Of a stretch of 64,000 nucleotides of DNA, positions 8,507 to 16,612 are shown one piece after another. The DNA is taken from contig CAJTNR010000006.1 of NCBI GenBank assembly GCA_910577635.1, forward strand, positions 26,796 through 90,795, given 5' to 3'. The translations under genes were made by a program, and so were the position numbers. Every line of letters starts with the position of its first letter. The first letter of the stretch is position 1. Source of the stretch: an uncultured Vampirovibrio sp. (lineage in GTDB: Bacteria; Cyanobacteriota; Vampirovibrionia; Gastranaerophilales; Gastranaerophilaceae). The notes below the pieces were generated by a model, which was not told where the DNA came from, made no database searches, and saw only the letters and a program-made list of their open reading frames with translations.

Positions 8507-8896
8507 TTATCTAAAAAAAACCATTGTACATTGAAAAGATAAAAAGAATATAAATAAAACTACAAACATTATATAGTGAATGCAAGCTATAATTATCGAA
8601 AAAATCGAGATAACTTTATATAGTCCACTTTTAATTATAGGGTTATCTTTCATTACTTTATTCTTTTTAGTTTCAATGATAAAAATAATGTGACAGATAA
8701 CATAAACAAAAAAGTTAAAAAGAAATGTTTTAAGCAATAAAAGGGCAAAAGCGATTTCTGTGTCATATGAATTAATGGATGCATGTTTAATTAAATAGAC
8801 AATACACGCTGTTGAAATTATGTTGTAAATATTCACAATCATAATTGAGCGTTTGTTGTACAGGTCTTCCCATAAGAATTTGATTGGTTTTTTCAT
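8507..8896 (-). CDS. Three-helix small membrane protein, candidate immunity protein (paralogue 4)
   Basis: This 129-aa paralogue is the right-most and first in the direction of transcription. It opens MKKPIKFLWEDLYNKRS and has a diverged helix 1-2 region (ACIVYLIKHASINSYDTEIAFALLLL). It shares the IETKKNKVMKDNPIIKSGLY loop and has its own C-terminus (FIFFLSFQCTMVFFR). The frame begins at this ATG, which fixes the start for the whole set. TGCTAGAAT lies just upstream. No partner other than its paralogues and the facing lipase-like gene is nearby. Confidence 0.65.
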   Translation of the reverse strand: MKKPIKFLWEDLYNKRSIMIVNIYNIISTACIVYLIKHASINSYDTEIAFALLLLKTFLFNFFVYVICHIIFIIETKKNKVMKDNPIIKSGLYKVISIFSIIIACIHYIMFVVLFIFFLSFQCTMVFFR

Positions 8897-9113
8897 AAAT
8901 TTTATTCTAGCATTAAAGTTAGAATGCTACAAGACGATAGTATTTCCTGAGATTTAGTTATATCTTTGACAAGATTTAACCCCAGCTCATTGTTTATGGC
9001 TTTAATATATTATTTGTATTCAAAAGTATAAGAAAATGAAAAGCCGGAATAGAAAATTTTGGGACATTTCAGCGTTATAGCTTCAAAAAGAAGGTATGCT
9101 CATGTAAATGTAA

Positions 9114-9302
9114 AAATTTGATTCTGAAAATAATTTAGAGCTTATTATATCAGATACTAACGATTATAACGAAAATGACGAAAATAAACTTGTTCAGGCA
9201 GGTGATATTGCGATGAAAAAAGATTGGTTAATCCCAAAATTTGTAATAAAACATGTTATAATTCCTAAAGAAAATCTTGAAAAATTGTGGGGCAAATATT
9301 AG
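9114..9302 (+). pseudogene. C-terminal fragment of an unidentified gene, possibly a toxin
   Basis: An open frame without a start codon encodes about 62 aa (FDSENNLELIISDTNDYN to LEKLWGKY). A one-base shift just upstream joins it to a plausible earlier stretch (SKRRYAHVNV), suggesting a decayed gene with a frameshift. I do not recognise the family. It ends 4 bp before a membrane-protein gene, the spacing expected of a toxin followed by its immunity gene, but that reading is inference. The 217 bp between 8897 and 9113 show no gene I can support. Confidence 0.4.
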
Positions 9303-9306
9303 ATTA

Positions 9307-9921
9307 ATGAAAAAAAATGGTATTAAAGAAATAATTTTGTTTGTTATTAAATCAGCAATATTTTTGTGGATTGTAAAAAAACCATTTTTTAATTGTATGT
9401 CTATATTGCTTTTTTTGATAATTTTAATTGGCGAAGTTGTTATAACATCTGAAATATTGTCTTTAATTTTATTTTATATAACATTTATTGTTGCGCATTA
9501 CCTTTATATAGTTTTTTCATACTTTGCAGCTAAAAAATTGGGACTTGTAAAATTTATTGATAAGTCCCCAATTTGGCTTGTTGTTTTAATTTTGGTTGTT
9601 TATGAGGTAAGTTTAACTATATCATTTCCGATAAACATAAGTCAAGAATCAATTGATTTATATTTAATTCATGAATGGAAAAGAATAATATTAAATATTC
9701 TAAGAAATATTAAATATGGTCAAGGTTTTGTTTATACTTTTGTTGCATATAAATCAATGAGATTTTTGGTTAATAAATATCCTAAATTGTCTTTTTTGAA
9801 GAAATTTTATTTTCTTCAAAAATTTGATGATATAATTGCTTTTAAAAATATTGTTAATTTAATTGAAAATTCTTATAATAAATTCATTGAATGGTGGAAA
9901 AAGAATTTTAGATGGTATTAA
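9307..9921 (+). CDS. Multi-pass membrane protein of unknown function
   Basis: The 204-aa product has about four hydrophobic segments (roughly 8-22, 28-47, 50-72, 90-110) and a basic, aromatic C-terminus rich in Lys, Phe and Trp (EWWKKNFRWY). I do not recognise a family. The ATG at 9307 was chosen over an in-frame TTG ten codons upstream, because the TTG lies inside the preceding reading frame. It follows the decayed fragment by 4 bp. Its AT-rich composition and isolation fit the surrounding accessory region. Confidence 0.55.
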   Translation: MKKNGIKEIILFVIKSAIFLWIVKKPFFNCMSILLFLIILIGEVVITSEILSLILFYITFIVAHYLYIVFSYFAAKKLGLVKFIDKSPIWLVVLILVVYEVSLTISFPINISQESIDLYLIHEWKRIILNILRNIKYGQGFVYTFVAYKSMRFLVNKYPKLSFLKKFYFLQKFDDIIAFKNIVNLIENSYNKFIEWWKKNFRWY

Positions 9922-10006
9922 AGTTATAATACCTATTTTTTTAAAATCTACCAAAGAATTGCCGGGTTTCGAACCTTGGTTGATTGAAAATGCGGCTTAA
10001 CTAAAC

Positions 10007-10211
10007 TTACATAGCTTTTTTATGTTTATCATAATTGAATGGTACAATAGCTGATAAATCTGTTTTTTGCTCAGCTGCAAGAAGTTCAAAATTGTTTTGT
10101 AAGCGTAAAAAATATCCTTTTGATAATCCAAAGTATTTAGTCAATCTCAAATCTTAATTTTGTTCCAACATCTTTTATATCCATTAATGTTTGAACTGCT
10201 TTTATACTCAT
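10007..10211 (-). pseudogene. Frameshifted HigA-like antitoxin remnant
   Basis: The 3' part encodes LTKYFGLSKGYFLRLQNNFELLAAEQ, which matches the second half of the helix-turn-helix of HigA/VapI-type antidote proteins (LxxxxGxSxxFWLxLQxxYxL). The 5' part (MSIKAVQTLMDIKDVGTKLRFEID, stop) is in another frame, so the gene is broken. No HigB toxin is recognisable beside it. Confidence 0.55.
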
Positions 10212-10260
10212 AAAAATTCCTATGAATATATAAAAACAAATTTGAGGGAAAAATTGACAA

Positions 10261-10285
10261 AAAAGAGGGCTTAAAGCCCTCTTTT
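10261..10285. terminator. Strong hairpin, likely the old terminator of the tRNA-Arg locus
   Basis: Arms AAAAGAGGGC and GCCCTCTTTT flank the loop TTAAA, giving a bidirectional terminator-like structure. It sits 10 bp beyond the 3' end of the displaced tRNA-Arg half, as expected for the original downstream flank of that tRNA. Confidence 0.75.
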
Positions 10286-10294
10286 CTAAAAATT

Positions 10295-10335
10295 TACGCC
10301 CGGCGCGATTCGAACGCGCGACCCTCTGTTTAGAA
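10295..10335 (-). repeat. Displaced 3' half of tRNA-Arg(TCT), candidate attachment site
   Basis: The first 31 bases are identical to 18100-18130 and 39 of 41 match overall. The copy runs from the anticodon loop (CTTCTAA) through the T arm to the acceptor end. The 5' half of the tRNA is absent, so it is not a functional gene. Such duplications are typical of tyrosine-recombinase integration within a tRNA anticodon loop. Confidence 0.8.
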
Positions 10336-10689
10336 GAAGCTTATTGCTTTATATGCAAGGGTTTTCAAGTTTTATTGTAATTTATCAGAAGGTATTATTT
10401 TTATTACTTTCGGACTTGTTTCTTCTCTCAACTGTTACCTCCTTTTGTCAATCTTTATTAGGATTTTTGCAAGAAGTTTGTAGTATTAATGTGGTAAAAG
10501 TTAAAAATTTATAAGTTAGCCCCGCCCTACAGGGGAAAAGTTGAAATTTAACATGTTGTCAAGAGTTAGAAAAACTCCCAGCGAAATTTTCAAATTTGAA
10601 AGTTTACACAAGGTAAATTATTTATTACAAAATCAACAAACTATAATAAAAAGCATGTTATAATATAGGAAAAATCGTTTTCCTAAAAT
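10336..10689. other. Gene-free stretch with short inverted repeats
   Basis: I see no gene in these 350 bp. They hold a weak hairpin (CCCC...GGGG near 10520) and an 8-bp inverted repeat at 10666-10685 (TAGGAAAA, loop ATCG, TTTTCCTA) just before the Fic remnant, possibly an old operator. Confidence 0.4.
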
Positions 10690-10896
10690 AAGGACAATCT
10701 ATAATGAAGAATTCAATGCAGGAACATATATTTACACAAAGGTTATAAGCCATTTAATCCGTCATTTATTAATGATGATATCGATTGGAATATCGAAGAA
10801 CTTGCACCATTATTGCAAGATGCAAGTCTTTGGCTTGGAAAATTAAATTCTTATGCAGATTTGATTCCTAATATTGAATTTTTTAGCAATAAGTGA
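10690..10896 (+). pseudogene. Truncated, frameshifted Fic-family N-terminus
   Basis: The plus strand encodes GYKPFNPSFINDDIDWNIEE followed by LAPLLQDASLWLGKLNSYADLIPN, which matches the N-terminal helical domain of Fic proteins (yxPF-P, then LLxxAsxxLGxLdgxaxxLPN). A one-base shift separates it from its own start (EEFNAGTYIYT). The frame ends at 10896 and no HPFxxGNGR Fic motif follows, so the catalytic domain is lost. The break point coincides with the cut end of the next minus-strand gene fragment. Confidence 0.6.
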
Positions 10897-11172
10897 TAAT
10901 AGCTCTTTTGGCATATCAACAAATGGGAATTTTAGAGTGTCTATTAATGAATTACCCTTTTTATAGAGAAAATCGTTCCCGGTTGATTGGATAAAATCAG
11001 GAGCGACTTTTCTTGAAAGATTATTATAAATATCATCCAATTGGCACATAGATAGCTTTTTTATCGCAGAGAGGCGTTCAATTTTTCCTGTGTCAATACC
11101 CTTAAAACTAATTTTGTTTGGCAAGGTAACAGTAGTATTAGCGCATTTATTTTGGCCAATCTTGTATCGCAT
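10843..11172 (-). pseudogene. Truncated gene of the N-terminal SFKG-motif set
   Basis: The frame encodes 109 aa. The first 95 or so look genuine, beginning with a polar leader and the motif KISFKG at residues 20-25, then a helical region (LSAIKKLSMCQLDDIYNNL). The last 11 residues (FNIRNQICIRI) are antisense to the Fic remnant, so the original C-terminus is missing and the junction is near 10893. The function is unknown. The leader motif is shared with the upstream operon, suggesting this was a related cargo gene. Confidence 0.5.
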
Positions 11173-11277
11173 TTAATTTGCCTGTCCATTCCCTTTTCTT
11201 TAAGGGTTAAACGCAGGTAAATAAAAACTTTTGCCTTTTTTAAAATCAATTTTACTATTTGAAATAAAAATTTACAT

Positions 11278-11804
11278 TTATTTAAAACCGTATAAATCCA
11301 AAGCTTTCCATATAGGATCTTCTTTGTATTTGACTTCAGGCTTTGAAGGTTTAGAAGAAGGTATATATCCGGCTTCGGCTTGTACAATTTTTTCAAAGAG
11401 TGTATGAGCATCACCAAAATCTCTTATGGCCATAAGATAATTTGGATTTTTTGATTCTTCGATTTTAATTCTTTTATTTTGAAATCGTCTTGTTAGCTGT
11501 GTTCTATCAAGTAATTTGTCAAAAAAGTCTTATTTGGGTGTTTGTTCGTTTCTTCTCTATTCAACATAGCATAAACAACATCAGAGCCATCTTGTGCTTT
11601 CGTGCTTTTTATGGTCGTAAATGGAGTTGTATCAAAATAATTGAATACCACTTTATGCATGCCTGTGTCGTCATTTAAGTCTAATATGCCTTTTTCTACA
11701 ATTAACCCTTTTGTTTTATCATTATCAAAATTTCCAAAATGGATGTTTTGTTGTTTATTTGGCAAGGCAAGTTTATAAGTGTTTCTTGCTGGTGATATTC
11801 TCAT
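11278..11804 (-). pseudogene. Frameshifted gene of the N-terminal hydrophobic-x-F-x-G set
   Basis: The first frame (11493-11804) gives MRISPARNTYKLALPNKQQN with IHFGN following, a leader like that of its neighbours. It runs into a stop just after a six-base homopolymer at 11521-11526. One added base restores a continuous frame (KTFFDKLLDRTQLTRRFQNK and onward) to a stop at 11278, about 175 aa in total. The restored part has normal codon use. It may be a recent mutation, a sequencing or assembly error, or slippage. The function is not recognised. It is the last gene of the operon starting at 17746. Confidence 0.6.
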
Positions 11805-11907
11805 GACTATCCTTTTAAAGTTTTATCGTGCTTATGTATAATACACAAAAACAAAATTATTTGCCATAAAACAAGGTATGCAAATTAAAAATAATTAACA
11901 AACTATT

Positions 11908-13395
11908 TTAACTTTTCCATACAAGTCCACCACGGATAAATATCTTAGCAAAAGCAAGACTTCCGTGATTTTTATTATGCATCCTCACATAAGATTTTTG
12001 TTTATTATAACTATCAAAAGTGAATTTATTTGCATCATCTGCGGTTTTACCCATTACGCCCATAGCGGCGGCATGAAAATGGTAACCCGATATATCGCTA
12101 TAATCGTTACCTTTAAACAAACCTGTGGCTGGTCTATGATATTCATAGGTTTCTCTCAATTTTTTTTCATCATAAAAATTATATATATAATCAGGACTTT
12201 CAAGACTAAATGCCTTTTTATTTGTAATCTCATCTCTCTCACTTGGTGATACAGCCAAATAATCAAATTCTTTTTCGCCACCAAGTTCAATCAGTGCCTT
12301 TTTTATTGATTCTTTATGATCGAATTCAAACCTAGGTGGAGTTTTATGAAGTTCATATTGTTGTCTTAAAAAGTTTAAGTATGTAGGATTATGGCTTTTA
12401 CCCATTGCGCTATATATAGGTGTTTTGACAACATTTTTAAAATTTACAAGAGAAAATGCCTGTTGTAAATTATTAGGATAATGCAATTTTGCCAATGCAA
12501 TAGCTAGTGAATCCATTCGATTCGTATTTTGTGAGCCAATAATTTTAATTCTATCAGTATCTTCTTTAGCACCTATTGCTCCTAATGCAACTATTGCGTG
12601 TTTTATGATATCTTCATTAGAACTGTTTAAATAACCCCTTAACATATCCGCATGTTCCGGCAACCCCCATCTTGCAATAAGTTGAATTGCCCCACGTTGA
12701 TAATAACTATTCATAGAAGCAAAACTACTTAAATTTCTTAGATTATAATGCTTATTTATGAGTAATCTTGCATCTCGTAAAAGTTCCGGATAATCAGGTT
12801 CTAAATATCTATTGTCACATACTTGTTCTGCAAATGGCAAAAATTCTTTATAACCGGTTTTATTTAATGTATGCATAACATAACTCCAGACTTCACCATT
12901 ATTTTTTGTAGATAATAAATATTTTATATTGCCTAATACTCTGTCTGAAGTAATCAAAGAATGCTTTTCGGTACTTGTTATATTAGGGTTATCATAAATT
13001 AAATTAATTACATGCGCAGTTATTGCCCCAACTTTTTCAAAGTCACCACGCTGCTCTTTAGGATGTGATCCATACCAACTTGGAACATCTACATCTTTAT
13101 AGAAATCAGCCAATTTTAAAAGTAAATTAATTCTAGCATTGAAATCATTTGTTTTTGTATAATTTTTTAATTCTTGTTCTACAGTAGTTTTAAAATCGTT
13201 TAATGCGGCAGAACTATATTTTTCAATAAAGAATTGTCTGTTATTTGTGAAAAATTGATTAACTGTTGATGAAACAATTTCATTGGAATATGCTGTACTA
13301 TTATCTTTCGGTGTTTTTGAACCAACAAAAGAAATTTGATTTTTGTAGTTATAATTTTTATTATGAAATGTATTTTTAATTGGAGTTATTAGCAT
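11908..13395 (-). CDS. HEAT-repeat-like protein of unknown function
   Basis: This 495-aa protein begins with a polar leader (MLITPIKNTFHNKNYNYKN) and the motif QISFVG at residues 20-25. The middle (about 200-300) contains helical pairs reminiscent of HEAT repeats (for example IIKHAIVALGAIGAKEDTDR), suggesting a protein-binding scaffold. The C-terminal region is rich in Tyr and His (YHRPATGLF, GYHFHAAAMGVMG). There is no hydrophobic signal peptide or membrane segment. It lies 18 bp after the 100-aa gene in the leftward operon. I cannot assign a function. Confidence 0.6.
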   Translation of the reverse strand: MLITPIKNTFHNKNYNYKNQISFVGSKTPKDNSTAYSNEIVSSTVNQFFTNNRQFFIEKYSSAALNDFKTTVEQELKNYTKTNDFNARINLLLKLADFYKDVDVPSWYGSHPKEQRGDFEKVGAITAHVINLIYDNPNITSTEKHSLITSDRVLGNIKYLLSTKNNGEVWSYVMHTLNKTGYKEFLPFAEQVCDNRYLEPDYPELLRDARLLINKHYNLRNLSSFASMNSYYQRGAIQLIARWGLPEHADMLRGYLNSSNEDIIKHAIVALGAIGAKEDTDRIKIIGSQNTNRMDSLAIALAKLHYPNNLQQAFSLVNFKNVVKTPIYSAMGKSHNPTYLNFLRQQYELHKTPPRFEFDHKESIKKALIELGGEKEFDYLAVSPSERDEITNKKAFSLESPDYIYNFYDEKKLRETYEYHRPATGLFKGNDYSDISGYHFHAAAMGVMGKTADDANKFTFDSYNKQKSYVRMHNKNHGSLAFAKIFIRGGLVWKS

Positions 13396-13413
13396 ATTTG
13401 ACTTTCTTTGCGC

Positions 13414-13716
13414 TTATGCAACTGTATTTAAGTGCCTTTGTATAGCTTTAGAATCTTCTTCCATTCCGGCATTTGCGTATGCTTCTTGCAAATCGGTTAA
13501 GATAATTTTTATATCATTATCGTTTATCTCTTTGCTTTGGGAGTTAATTTTTTTAAAAAACTCGTCTTTGTATTGTGCATCAATTTGTTTTGAAACACTA
13601 GTAATGGTTTGCTTGGCGATTTCTTGCATGTTCTCACGCATTAGTTGTTTTGTTTGTGCTTCTATAATGCTTTGAGGATATGCTCCATTTGCGCTACTTA
13701 TTGCTTGTATTGTCAT
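13414..13716 (-). CDS. Small helical protein of unknown function
   Basis: This 100-aa polar protein is predicted to be mostly helical and has no signal peptide or membrane segment. It contains a Gln/Lys-rich stretch and acidic helices (DDAQY-type and KIILTDLQEAYANAGMEEDS). AAAGGAAATGG lies just before the ATG. Its start overlaps the end of the preceding 118-aa membrane protein by 23 bp, implying translational coupling and joint function. No family is recognised. Confidence 0.5.
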   Translation of the reverse strand: MTIQAISSANGAYPQSIIEAQTKQLMRENMQEIAKQTITSVSKQIDAQYKDEFFKKINSQSKEINDNDIKIILTDLQEAYANAGMEEDSKAIQRHLNTVA

Positions 13717-14050
13717 TTTCCATTTCCTTTTTTAAATCAATTTCAACCTGTGCATCATATTTTTCCTTTTGAGGTTTAAAAATAAAGGCTGTCGCAGCTA
13801 ATAACCATAGGACTATAGCATTAAATCCCATTTCTTTTTTGTGTTCTTCCATAAACATAGTTGCTATAGTGGCAATAGCACCAGCTCCGCCAAAGAAATA
13901 TGTTTCGACCTTGTTATACTTTACATCATTTTGAAATTTCTCATTACTTTTTCTTTGTAATAAGTCACGTTTAATTCTTTCAATATTTTTTTTATTATTT
14001 GTAGAAGAATTTAATGTAATATTTGGTGGTGTTTGAACTTTATTGATCAT
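13694..14050 (-). CDS. Small two-helix membrane protein of unknown function
   Basis: This 118-aa protein has a polar basic N-terminal half, then two hydrophobic segments (about 56-72, FFGGAGAIATIATMF; and 80-97, GFNAIVLWLLAATAFIF) and an acidic C-terminal tail. It resembles a small membrane anchor or holin-like protein in layout only. An AAGGAAAC ribosome site precedes the ATG. It lies 9 bp after the 847-aa gene and overlaps the following gene by 23 bp. Unlike the larger proteins of the operon it lacks the F-x-G leader motif. Confidence 0.5.
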   Translation of the reverse strand: MINKVQTPPNITLNSSTNNKKNIERIKRDLLQRKSNEKFQNDVKYNKVETYFFGGAGAIATIATMFMEEHKKEMGFNAIVLWLLAATAFIFKPQKEKYDAQVEIDLKKEMENDNTSNK

Positions 14051-14059
14051 AGTGTTTCC

Positions 14060-16603
14060 TTATAATATTACCGACCTTAATAGAGAAGAAGCAACAACAA
14101 TGAGAGAACGTGCAATTCTTCCTACTCCCTTTTTATTTAAAATTCCATAAACAGTATCAAAGCCTGCGCCTGCAACAAGTGGATTTAAAGAACATTGTAC
14201 TAATTTTTGCAATAATGATTTTGCTTGCTTGCATTGTGCTGCATATCTTGGATTCGAATTTTGTATTCTATCGAGCAATACTCCCATTGCAACATACATT
14301 TCATTAATTTTAGAAGTATTATTTTGAAGGTGTGCAAACATTTTATTTAATTGTGCTATATCAGCTTTATGGAATTTTTCTATCAAAGTTTCTAATTCAA
14401 AACTTCTATTTTCAACAATATCAATAATGCTGTATTTTTTGCCGTCAATTTCAACTTCAACATCTTTGAATAGTCTGTCAAATTGACTGGCCATATCATA
14501 CTTATTTGCTTCATATTGAAATGCTTTTGCAGTTTGTTCTTTTATATATATCTTTTTAACATCATCAAGTACGCTTAATAAATCCTCTAGCGGATATTCA
14601 TTTATTTTTTTAACTTTTTGCTCTATATTATTAAATTCGGATTCATTGTTTCCATCAAGTTTGGATAAAACTAAATCTAGCAATGATATGTTATTGATTT
14701 TATTAACAAAGACCGGGTTTTGATAATCATTATCTACAGTTGCACTAATAAAACTTTCTTTTATGTCATTATATATTTCAATACTGGTTTGCTCACTATC
14801 CGTCATATTTTCAAGAACTCTTTGTCGAGCTATATTTGTTGGAACATAATCAGATAAAAATTTACATAAATCATATCCAATATCACTTTGAGCAATATTT
14901 GCAAGATATGCTTTTTGATGTATAGGTACGGTTGTAGAAGAAAAGAATGTATCAATTATATTTGTATTTTCAATTTGTTTACTTTTAGTTCCAAGTAAAT
15001 ATTCGCCAACCGAAACATAGTGATTTTGTTGTTGTTCGACAATCTGTTTATAATGAACTTCCATCCACTCTTTTTTTGCTATGGCAGTTAATTTTGTCCA
15101 AATTGCATTTATTGCCTTAATTTCATTCTCATTTAACTGTTCTTTAGGTTCTAATGTGGGAGTATATAACATATCAGACAAAATTCCAATATAATCATGG
15201 ATTTGCTGCACTTCATTATTATCTTTTATTCTGTTTAGTCTTTCATAACATAAAGAAAATATTATATTAATGCCATCCATTGTTTTTTCATTTATCGGAG
15301 TTTGCGAAAAATGTAATTGATGCACTATAGCAAGTGAAAATGCTCTTGATAATTCATTTTCAAATTTATTCAGTTCGCCGATTATCGCTTCTGTTTTTTT
15401 ATTTCCTTCCTGAAGATATATTTTTTCTACTAATTCACGATTAAAGTTATCTATTCTATCTTTATTTTCTTCAACAAATCTTTTTGCATTTGTTCTTTTT
15501 TCTTGTTGAGATTTTTCATAAAACCATTGTTTTCTAATTATTGACAGTGTTTGCGCAAGTGATTGTTTTCTTAATGTTGTATCTTTTGCAATTTCTTGTA
15601 AATAATCTCTTTTTGTATCTTCAGAAAAATCGGTTATGTCAATTCCCATAGCTTCTATAGGTAAAAGAAACATATCAGATATTTTTATATTATTAATTTT
15701 AAAATCTATATCGCTGCTTTGGATAAATTTAAAAAATTCTTGTTCTTGCAAAGAAGAATCTTGAATTTGTGATATTTCTTCTATTTTATTTTTAATATCT
15801 TCTAAATCAGCAAGATGGTAATCTTGTGTATTGGATACATTATCGCATAATTGTCTAAATCCATCTACATTGCAGTTTTTATCCGAATAATTAGGAACAA
15901 AATCAGAAGGATTGTGTATTTCGTGTGAAAAATATGCCAAAATGGTATTTAAATAAAGCATATCTATATCACCATATCGGGTATAATAATCTTTTATAGA
16001 TTGATTTAGTAAATCTATTTTATCTTTTTTTTGTTTTGGGTCTTGATTAAGAAGGCTTAACCATAAATCAATTAATGGTTTGTCGCCTATTTTTTTATCT
16101 AAAAAAGAATTAGTGTATGTTCTTTTGTCTTTTGCAACATCTTCTAAGGATAACAGATTATTTTTATAAAATTCTTCGTATTTTTGTTTAATTAATCTTA
16201 AATTTTGATTTTGAAAATATTCTGTAATTTCTGAATTGTCTGATAGTATTTTTTGAATATATGCAAATGAAGAATAATTCTTTTTATCTTGTTCTTCAAA
16301 ATAAACAGAATCTATAAATTGCCTATCTTGCTTATAAAACTCGCTTATATTCTGCATAAGTTGCTGTTTAATATCGGTTTGAGAAACATCAACAACAGAT
16401 AGAGGACTATACGAAGTATCAAAGATTTTTATGCCTGAAAAATGTTGCATCGGAATATTTTTGATATTTTTAATGCTTATTAATTTATTTTTTGAAATAC
16501 TGTTAGCGCCTGGCGAAGTAAAATCAGAACAAAATTCTTGTGATTTTTTAAAGTTATCACATTGATTTAACTTATTTACTTTATTTAATAAATTAACTTT
16601 CAA
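14060..16603 (-). CDS. Large helical protein of unknown function
   Basis: The 847-aa product is charged, mostly helical and probably coiled-coil in parts, with a short hydrophobic C-terminus (about 800-847, including IARSLIVVASSLLRSVIL). Its leader has the motif MQHFSG near residue 53. I do not recognise any domain. The start codon is TTG: no ATG fits, and AAGGTG overlapping the stop of the preceding gene is 7 bases upstream. With only 9 bp between genes on both sides, it is the central and largest member of the operon. Confidence 0.6.
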   Translation of the reverse strand: MKVNLLNKVNKLNQCDNFKKSQEFCSDFTSPGANSISKNKLISIKNIKNIPMQHFSGIKIFDTSYSPLSVVDVSQTDIKQQLMQNISEFYKQDRQFIDSVYFEEQDKKNYSSFAYIQKILSDNSEITEYFQNQNLRLIKQKYEEFYKNNLLSLEDVAKDKRTYTNSFLDKKIGDKPLIDLWLSLLNQDPKQKKDKIDLLNQSIKDYYTRYGDIDMLYLNTILAYFSHEIHNPSDFVPNYSDKNCNVDGFRQLCDNVSNTQDYHLADLEDIKNKIEEISQIQDSSLQEQEFFKFIQSSDIDFKINNIKISDMFLLPIEAMGIDITDFSEDTKRDYLQEIAKDTTLRKQSLAQTLSIIRKQWFYEKSQQEKRTNAKRFVEENKDRIDNFNRELVEKIYLQEGNKKTEAIIGELNKFENELSRAFSLAIVHQLHFSQTPINEKTMDGINIIFSLCYERLNRIKDNNEVQQIHDYIGILSDMLYTPTLEPKEQLNENEIKAINAIWTKLTAIAKKEWMEVHYKQIVEQQQNHYVSVGEYLLGTKSKQIENTNIIDTFFSSTTVPIHQKAYLANIAQSDIGYDLCKFLSDYVPTNIARQRVLENMTDSEQTSIEIYNDIKESFISATVDNDYQNPVFVNKINNISLLDLVLSKLDGNNESEFNNIEQKVKKINEYPLEDLLSVLDDVKKIYIKEQTAKAFQYEANKYDMASQFDRLFKDVEVEIDGKKYSIIDIVENRSFELETLIEKFHKADIAQLNKMFAHLQNNTSKINEMYVAMGVLLDRIQNSNPRYAAQCKQAKSLLQKLVQCSLNPLVAGAGFDTVYGILNKKGVGRIARSLIVVASSLLRSVIL

Positions 16604-16612
16604 TTTAGCACC

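Noticed and set aside
9955..10005. tRNA T-arm-like string around GGTTTCGAACC
   Set aside because: TTCGAAA is present but the flanking T stem does not pair and no cloverleaf can be formed on either strand.
11061..11417. 118-aa minus-strand open frame
   Set aside because: It is out of frame with the two real gene fragments that it overlaps and has no protein-like pattern; treated as a shadow.
13694..14050. Holin
   Set aside because: Two hydrophobic segments and small size fit loosely, but no lysis or phage genes are nearby.
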